Below, in pieces: positions 52,612-57,950 of a stretch of 57,950 bases of DNA. Source of the DNA: an uncultured Sphingomonadaceae bacterium (GTDB lineage Bacteria > Pseudomonadota > Alphaproteobacteria > Sphingomonadales > Sphingomonadaceae); NCBI GenBank assembly GCA_903871605.1, contig CAIQHF010000023.1, positions 1 through 57,950 of the forward strand, written 5' to 3'. The notes under the pieces were generated by a model, which searched no databases, was not told the origin of the DNA, and saw only the letters and a list, made by a program, of their open reading frames with translations. The position numbers were made by a program, and so were the translations under genes. Each line of letters begins with the position of its first letter. Within the stretch, counting starts at the first letter, position 1.

Positions 52612-54894
52612 ATGAAGAATATCAGCGCCGGGCGGGCTTGCTCGCTTCGAAACCAGCTGCTGGTTGGCGGTAGCCTCTCTGCATTCGTAGCACTTCTCCC
52701 TACCGCTGCCTTTGCGCAGGCTAACAGCAACCAGGTTCCGCTGACCGCCGCTCAGCCGGCAGCGGCGGCAGCGGCGGCAACGTCGGCAACGTCGGGAAAC
52801 GATGTACAGGATGCCGCCCCGGCGGCGACCGGATCGGCCGGCGGCGAGATCGTCGTGACGGCACAGAAGCGCTCGGAAAAGCTCCAGAACGTCCCGATCT
52901 CGATTTCGGCAGTGACGGCGGCGCAGTTGTCGCAGCGCAGCATCGCGCAGGTCTCCCAGCTGTCGCAAAGTGTGCCCGCGCTGCGCATCGACTATTCGGG
53001 GAACACCATCCAACCGACGATCCGTGGTGTCGGCAGCGAAGTGGCAGGCCCCGGCTTCATCTCCAACATCCCGATCTATGTTGACGGCTTTTATATTCCG
53101 AGCCCGACCGCGTCAGACATCAACCTGGTCGACCTCGAGAGCGTCAACGTCCTCAAGGGGCCGCAGGGTACACTATTCGGCTACAACGCGACCGGCGGCG
53201 CGATCCAGATCAACACCAGGCAGCCGGAACAAGAGACGTCCGGTCTTTTTCGCGCCGGCTATGGCTCCTACGATCACGTTAGCACCGCCTTTTACGGGAC
53301 GACCGGGCTGACCGATACGCTGGCGGTGAGCCTGGGTGCGGCTTATGAGTACGGCAACGGCTATATCCGGAACATCGTGACGGGCGACAAGGATGCGGGG
53401 CAGTTCCGCGATTATTCCTTCCGTCCCAAGCTGCTCTGGAAACCAGCCAACGGCGTCAGCTTCCTGCTTGCCTATTCTCACAGCTATACCAACGACCCGA
53501 CCGTCAACGAGACGGTCGCACGCGATGGCCACACGATCGGCAGCATTGTTCCCGGCAACGTGATTGCGACCGGCCGCGGAGAGATTTCGAACAACGCGCC
53601 CGACTTCATGCGCCTGAAGTCAGATTCGATCACGCTGACGAGTCGCGCCGACCTCGGCTTCGCGGACATCACCTCCTATACGGGCTATCGTAAGGACAGC
53701 GTATCCCAGGGTCTGGAATATGACGACACGCCTGCGAACATCTATGGGGCGCAGTGGAAGATTCCCGACAAGACCTTCACGCAGGAGATCGATCTGTCGT
53801 CGAAGAGCGGTGGCCGGTTCAACTGGGTCGTCGGCGGTTTCTACATGCACCTCACCGACGTCTACGATTACAACACCAATACGGCGACCTCGACACAGTT
53901 TGACGGCGGTCCGTACAATCCCTTGTTCACGTCGAAGAACACGCTCGATTCCTACGCAGTCTTCGCGGATGGCACCTACGAGATTGTCGACAATCTCTTC
54001 CTCACCGCCGGTGGCCGCTACAGCATCGATCATCCAAAGCTCGCCTATGATCTGTTTCCGGCGGATCTGATCAGCGGAACTAAGGTCAGCTTCCACAACT
54101 TTTCCGCGCGCGGCGTCGTCCGCTATCAATTGAACCCGCAGTCCAACGTCTACGCTTCCTTTACCCAGGGATACAAAGCAGGAACGTTGCCAGGCTCTGC
54201 ATTCAACAATCTTCCTGTAAAGCCTGAGCATATCGATGCTTACGAAGCGGGATACAAGATCGCCAATCGGATCCTGCGCTTCAACGTCGCCGGCTATTAT
54301 TACAATTACCGGGACATCCAGGTCACCTCTTATGGCGCAAATGGCGTTAGCATCACGCGGAACGCTGCGGCGGCCCATATCTACGGCGTCGACGGCGATC
54401 TTAGTCTGCAGCTAACGCGAAGCTTCAGCGTTAATGCCAGCGCTGCCTACACGCACGCCAAATATTCGAACTTCACCAACGCGATCGGTTTCCAGCAGGA
54501 TCTCAATCCGACCAGCGCGACCTATGGTGAGTTCAACACGATCAACGTCAATGCTAACGGCTTCCCCGTCGCGCGCACGCCGCGTTTTGCCGGCAGTGTC
54601 GGCGGCGACTATGGGATCGATCTCGCAGGCGGCCGGCTCGCTCTCGATGCGAACCTGTTCTACACCTCGCACTTCTACTTCGACTCGGTCGAGGAGCTTC
54701 CCCAGAAGCGCTACATTCTCCTCAATCTGAAGGCGACATGGACAGATCCGTCGAAGAAGCTGGACCTGTCGGTTTACGGAACCAATGTCACGAACACGAA
54801 ATATTTTACTCAAAACTTCACGGATACGTTTGCGAGCCGAGCCGTGTACGGCGCGCCTTCGGAATTCGGAGGGTCGGTAACCTACCATTTCTAA
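52612..54894 (+). CDS. TonB-dependent outer-membrane receptor
   Basis: A 760-residue receptor that imports a substrate across the outer membrane with TonB/ExbBD energy. Residues 1-36 are a signal peptide ending AFA. An Ala-rich linker (40-75) precedes the TonB-box-like EIVVTAQKR and the plug domain with NVPISISAVTAAQL and VNVLKGPQGTLFGYNATGGAI. The barrel ends in the C-terminal aromatic SVTYHF. GAGGAGGGG stands before ATG 52612. Such receptors in sphingomonads often take up hydrophobic carbon sources. No siderophore-specific neighbour is present. Confidence 0.92.
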   Translation: MKNISAGRACSLRNQLLVGGSLSAFVALLPTAAFAQANSNQVPLTAAQPAAAAAAATSATSGNDVQDAAPAATGSAGGEIVVTAQKRSEKLQNVPISISAVTAAQLSQRSIAQVSQLSQSVPALRIDYSGNTIQPTIRGVGSEVAGPGFISNIPIYVDGFYIPSPTASDINLVDLESVNVLKGPQGTLFGYNATGGAIQINTRQPEQETSGLFRAGYGSYDHVSTAFYGTTGLTDTLAVSLGAAYEYGNGYIRNIVTGDKDAGQFRDYSFRPKLLWKPANGVSFLLAYSHSYTNDPTVNETVARDGHTIGSIVPGNVIATGRGEISNNAPDFMRLKSDSITLTSRADLGFADITSYTGYRKDSVSQGLEYDDTPANIYGAQWKIPDKTFTQEIDLSSKSGGRFNWVVGGFYMHLTDVYDYNTNTATSTQFDGGPYNPLFTSKNTLDSYAVFADGTYEIVDNLFLTAGGRYSIDHPKLAYDLFPADLISGTKVSFHNFSARGVVRYQLNPQSNVYASFTQGYKAGTLPGSAFNNLPVKPEHIDAYEAGYKIANRILRFNVAGYYYNYRDIQVTSYGANGVSITRNAAAAHIYGVDGDLSLQLTRSFSVNASAAYTHAKYSNFTNAIGFQQDLNPTSATYGEFNTINVNANGFPVARTPRFAGSVGGDYGIDLAGGRLALDANLFYTSHFYFDSVEELPQKRYILLNLKATWTDPSKKLDLSVYGTNVTNTKYFTQNFTDTFASRAVYGAPSEFGGSVTYHF

Positions 54895-54931
54895 GGGCGT
54901 AGGATTCTCCGCACCCGACCTGTTGGGCACT

Positions 54932-54974
54932 GAGCTCGCCCGGCCTTCCATTCGGCTGGTCGAGCTCGCTTTTT
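54932..54974 (+). terminator. Rho-independent terminator after TonB receptor
   Basis: A 14-bp stem (arms GAGCTCGCCCGGCC and GGCTGGTCGAGCTC, with two non-canonical pairs) around an 8-nt loop is followed by GCTTTTTC, 37 nt after the receptor stop. Confidence 0.75.
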
Positions 54975-55115
54975 CGGTGAGGAATTGGCCTTTCAAACAC
55001 TTGCGACTGGTTAAGCAAGTTGTGTCGGTTGGCGATCGCATTCGCTCATCGACCGCGCCGACGGTCAACACATCGGTCCCGGTCAGCAAGGTCATGCCGA
55101 TCTCGATGCTGGTAA

Positions 55116-55526
55116 ATCCTTGGCAAGCAGGCGATCGACGACGACAGCAACCAGACCGGCCAGATGCTCGCCGCGTTGATGGGCCGCCCGCAGGGCACCT
55201 TCGCTTCCAAGGTCGAGGTCGAGGGTGACTCGGTCACCGTGACGCGCGAGGTCGACGGCGGGCTCGAGACGGTCAAGCTGGCAATCCCCGCGATCGTCAC
55301 CACCGACCTGCGCCTCAACGAGCCGCGCTACGCCTCGCTGCCCAACATCATGAAGGCGAAATCCAAGCCGCTCGCGAACAAGACGCCCGCCGACTACGGC
55401 GTCGACACCACGCCGCGGATCGAGACGGTCAAGGTCTCCGAGCCGCCCAAGCGCGTCGCGGGTATCAAGGTCGCCGACGTCGACGAGCTGATGGCCAAAC
55501 TCAAGGCGATGGGAGTCGCAGCATGA
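55116..55526 (+). pseudogene. etfB: 5'-truncated electron-transfer flavoprotein beta subunit
   Basis: About 135 codons match the C-terminal half of Etf[21 protein letters not shown], the FAD/AMP-proximal region, then [20 protein letters not shown] at the end. The N-terminal ~110 residues, including the start and AMP-binding strands, are missing; a TAA precedes the first matching codon. The 216 nt before it show no EtfB sequence and no gene. So the gene was cut by a rearrangement that joined the island to an etf locus. It still overlaps etfA by 4 nt. Confidence 0.8.
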
Positions 55527-56452
55527 AGACGCTGGTGTGGGTCGAGCATGACGCTGGCCAGGTCAAGGATGCGACGCTGGCTTGCGTGACCGCCGCGAGC
55601 AAGCTCGGCGAGGTCCATCTGCTGGTCGCCGGCGAAGGCGTCGGCCCGGTCGCCGAGGCCGCCGCCAAGATCGCCGGCGTCGGCAAGGTGCATGTCGCCG
55701 AGGGCGCCACCTATGCATATGCGCTGCCCGAGGCGGTCGCGACGCTGGTGGTCGAGCTGATGGGACATCACGACGCCTTCCTCGCGCCCGCCACCGCCAA
55801 CGGCAAGAATATCGCACCGCGCGTGGCCGCCCTGCTCGACGTGATGCAGATCAGCGAGATCCTGTCGGTCGAGGGCGACGCCACCTTCACCCGCCCGATC
55901 TATGCGGGCAATGCGATCGCGACGGTCAAATCGAGCGAGGCCAAGCTGGTCATCACGGTCCGCGGCACGAGCTTCGAGAAGGCCGCGCGCGAGGGTGGCA
56001 CCGGCGAGATCGAGGCGGTGTCGTCGGCGGGCGATGCCGGCGGCGCGACCTTCATTGGCCAGGAGATCAGCAAGTCCGAGCGGCCCGAGCTGACCTCGGC
56101 CAAGATCATCGTCTCGGGTGGCCGCGCGCTGCAGAACAGCGAGAACTTCCATTCGATCATCGAGCCGCTCGCCGACAAGCTCGGTGCCGGTGTCGGCGCG
56201 TCGCGCGCCGCGGTCGACGCGGGCTATGTGCCCAACGACTATCAGGTCGGCCAGACCGGCAAGATCGTCGCACCCGAAGTCTATATGGCAGTCGGCATTT
56301 CGGGAGCGATCCAGCATCTCGCGGGCATGAAGGACTCGAAGACGATCATCGCGATCAACAAGGATGAGGATGCGCCGATCTTCCAGGTCGCCGACATCGG
56401 CTTGGTCGGTGACCTGTTCAAGATCGTCCCCGAGCTGACGTCCAAGCTCTAA
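55523..56452 (+). CDS. etfA: Electron-transfer flavoprotein alpha subunit
   Basis: A 309-residue EtfA that accepts electrons from acyl-CoA dehydrogenases and passes them to ETF-ubiquinone oxidoreductase. The FAD domain is complete: IVSGGRALQ near residue 197, [20 protein letters not shown] near 228, and [12 protein letters not shown] near 265. Its EtfB partner is truncated just upstream, so this locus alone cannot make ETF; a second etfBA copy is expected in the genome. It may be transcribed only from whatever promoter the rearrangement supplied. Confidence 0.93.
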   Translation: MKTLVWVEHDAGQVKDATLACVTAASKLGEVHLLVAGEGVGPVAEAAAKIAGVGKVHVAEGATYAYALPEAVATLVVELMGHHDAFLAPATANGKNIAPRVAALLDVMQISEILSVEGDATFTRPIYAGNAIATVKSSEAKLVITVRGTSFEKAAREGGTGEIEAVSSAGDAGGATFIGQEISKSERPELTSAKIIVSGGRALQNSENFHSIIEPLADKLGAGVGASRAAVDAGYVPNDYQVGQTGKIVAPEVYMAVGISGAIQHLAGMKDSKTIIAINKDEDAPIFQVADIGLVGDLFKIVPELTSKL

Positions 56453-57174
56453 AAAACTCTTCTAGATAAATTTCGAAACGCTTCCGGTCCTGTGGCACAT
56501 GATCAGATGACAGGACGATTTGACCTTGGTCGTTCCGACTAAATGGGGCTTTGTGTATCCGCTGCCTCGCTCAGCCTTCCGTTCGAGATTTTCCTCGACC
56601 TATACCTTCTCGCCTTGGCCGGCGGAACTTGCCACCACGAAGGCCGCAGAAATACAGCACAAGGTTGCCACGAGGACCCGGGTCACTGGTCCGTAGGTCT
56701 ATATGCTTCTCCGGCGTCCCGCAGCGATTCAAACAACCTGATGTATCGCTGCAGACCTTTGCTTCGGGCGGCTGGTAGACGGTGGCCAGCCAGGTCCGCC
56801 GCCAACATCGTCCGCGGCCAAACCTGTTCGCCCTGCTTGGGATATCGGCAGCAACGGAGATGCCTGAATATCCAGCCGATTCCTCGGTGCTGAGAGGGAA
56901 ACTATTGGTGAAGAGAAAGCTGCTTCGGCGGCCTGATTCCGCTCACCAAAACACAAAATCTTGCGTTCTTACCGCATCGGTCTCGAATGGCGATCCAAAT
57001 TCGCGCGAGATGGGCGCACGAATGAAAATTGCGGTCTCCGCCTATCTTCGCGAAGAGTTGCCAACATTCGCTCGGATCGAGACGGCCGACCAGCTATCCG
57101 CTGTACCATTTACGAGCTAGGCAAAGGGCGGGGAATGAAACGCCCGAGGTAACGCCCGGCGCGATCGCTCTAGT
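56453..57174. other. 722-nt region with no recognisable gene
   Basis: Frames here are short, lack ribosome sites and match no family I recognise; base composition is less GC-rich than the island. I see no tRNA, operator or long repeat. It may be decayed sequence at the edge of the rearrangement. Confidence 0.5.
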
Positions 57175-57582
57175 CTACGCGCTGTCGCAAGCCTGCTTGT
57201 CCTTGCCCGGCATCGTGATGGCGACCGACTTGTCGTTAGGCCCACCCGACACCGTGTAGGCCCCGTCGGCGGTCGTCATTGGCTGCCCGGAGGCGTCTGC
57301 CTTAGCGACTGTCGCACGGGTGCCGGGCTTTGGATGGACGCCTACGCTTTTACCGTCGGAATAGAAGTCGAGCGTTATGACGCTATTGTCTTTGCATCGG
57401 AACGTTTTGGCCAACAGGATCGACGGTGGCAGCTCGACTGGTTTCGCTTTGGCGAGCTGCGTTTTCATGTCGTCACTGTCATCAGCGCCGATGTTGGTCG
57501 GGCGATTGTTGCAGCTGGTCAGCACAAGAAGGAGGAATCCAGCGAGCGCCGGGGCGGTGTGAAATCTATGGGGCCACTGCAT
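57175..57582 (-). CDS. Putative lipoprotein, unknown function
   Basis: A 135-residue protein with a lipoprotein signal: MQWPHRF, then a hydrophobic stretch, then the lipobox LTSC near residue 24. The rest is hydrophilic with Gly, Asp and Thr, including TFRCKDNSVITLDFYSDGK. Similar small lipoproteins occur in sphingomonads (recalled). The start at 57582 is chosen because it sits right before the signal; the ribosome site is poor. It does not appear linked to catabolism. Confidence 0.6.
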   Translation of the reverse strand: MQWPHRFHTAPALAGFLLLVLTSCNNRPTNIGADDSDDMKTQLAKAKPVELPPSILLAKTFRCKDNSVITLDFYSDGKSVGVHPKPGTRATVAKADASGQPMTTADGAYTVSGGPNDKSVAITMPGKDKQACDSA

Positions 57583-57632
57583 GAAGAAAGATTGATCGGG
57601 TCGCAGGCAGACGTCAAGCACGTTGTGGGCTG

Positions 57633-57812
57633 CGTCATTCCTCGGTCGGCGAAAGCCAAGCGATCCCCGATCCGGCGGGGCAACTGGCTCATGCGGTGGA
57701 CAGGGCGAAGGCTACCCAGGCCGCGACTGTCATGGAAGGTGGCGAAATCCGAGCGCCGCTCTTCCTCGTCGATGCCAAGGGGACGGCGCATTTGGTCAAC
57801 TACCAGGTAATA
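57633..57812 (+). pseudogene. Gene fragment cut by the right-hand IS
   Basis: An open frame of about 60 codons, reading AHAVDRAKATQAATVMEGG and APLFLVDAKGTAHLVNYQ, has coding-like composition and runs directly into the IS terminus. No clear start or family is visible upstream. It is probably the 5' or middle part of a host gene disrupted by IS insertion; I do not recognise it. Confidence 0.35.
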
Positions 57813-57950
57813 CCAAATCCGCGTGAGGCTGACTCACGTCGGGGATTCCCAAACCGGGTTCGATCTGATTCAACATCGTAGGCTGGAGGAGGCTTGCGAT
57901 GGCAGCGGCGATCGATCTGCGTTCGGACTTTGATGGGGATGATTTGCGGC
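57813..57950 (+). mobile_element. Right-end fragment of the same IS630-like element
   Basis: Exact inverted copy of bases 1-138, beginning after TA at 57811-57812 and reading outward off the window. It carries the element's tip, a ribosome site and the first 17 codons of the transposase. Confidence 0.7.
57899..57950 (+). CDS. IS630-like transposase, N-terminal fragment (second copy)
   Basis: Same 17 codons as at the left end, running off the right edge. GGAGGAGG precedes ATG 57899. Identity with the left copy is complete over the visible part, which fits either two recent IS copies or assembler overlap. Confidence 0.6.
   Translation, partial: MAAAIDLRSDFDGDDLR

Larger units (their letters stand above)
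57810..57950. repeat. 141-bp inverted repeat shared with bases 1-141
   Basis: Bases 57810-57950 are identical to the reverse complement of 1-141. The shared length is three bases longer than the IS fragment on each side because the TA target and one neighbouring base also match. Confidence 0.9.

Noticed and set aside
52750-52800. Short repeats of GGC/GCA-type units that resemble a tandem repeat
   Set aside because: They encode the Ala-rich linker of the TonB receptor and are not CRISPR or regulatory repeats.
1-57950. CRISPR array, rRNA or tRNA genes
   Set aside because: No regularly spaced direct repeats, and no tRNA-like cloverleaf or rRNA sequence seen on either strand.

Overview
The window looks like an accessory catabolic island from a sphingomonad (Alphaproteobacteria, Sphingomonadales). 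It is GC-rich, has a TonB-dependent receptor with an alanine-rich linker, P450cam-like cytochromes, many short-chain dehydrogenases (SDRs) and dense, often 4-nt-overlapping operons. Species assignment is inference; no rRNA or tRNA gene is visible. Both ends carry the same 141 bp in inverted orientation: the start of an IS630-like element whose transposase reads outward. The window is therefore most likely a contig that broke at two copies of one IS.

Layout. 1-5912 is an IS-flanked module with two VanA-type Rieske oxygenases, an SDR, a TetR regulator, an FAD monooxygenase and a truncated GAF gene. 5913-7181 is an intact IS407-group IS3 element with a -1 frameshift site and no target duplication. 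7192-9445 holds a TetR gene and an MFS transporter. 9446-54894 is one large CoA-dependent degradation cluster: two P450cam-like hydroxylases, a [2Fe-2S] ferredoxin, GMC and FMN oxidases, two aldehyde dehydrogenases, a CoA ligase, five acyl-CoA dehydrogenase-type proteins, several crotonases, a thiolase, a thiolase-fold aldolase with a DUF35 partner, an APH-type kinase, a BKACE enzyme, a CitE-like lyase, two nitronate-monooxygenase-family flavoproteins, a Rieske oxygenase, MFS transporters and a TonB receptor. 54895-57809 is a rearranged edge with a 5'-truncated etfB, intact etfA, a lipoprotein gene and a gene fragment cut by the right-hand IS.

How it fits together. A PcaR/PcaU-like IclR regulator (13860-14678) sits inside the cluster. 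A 15-bp operator-like palindrome, GNNCG-N5(AT-rich)-CGNNC, recurs in nearly every promoter region from about 9.2 to 52.6 kb, usually 20-30 nt before the first start codon, and also in front of the IclR gene. This suggests one regulator controls about eleven divergent or single transcription units. The inferred pathway is uptake by the TonB receptor, P450 hydroxylation, oxidation to a carboxylate (GMC/SDR/ALDH), CoA activation and beta-oxidation-like shortening, including retro-aldol cleavage and possibly removal of a 4-hydroxy group by a kinase/acyl-CoA dehydrogenase pair. No ring-cleavage dioxygenase is present, so a bulky alicyclic or terpenoid-like substrate is more likely than a simple aromatic. 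The substrate itself cannot be read from the sequence. Two genes (32855-33596 and 37985-38699) carry several frameshifts and are either decayed or mis-sequenced.
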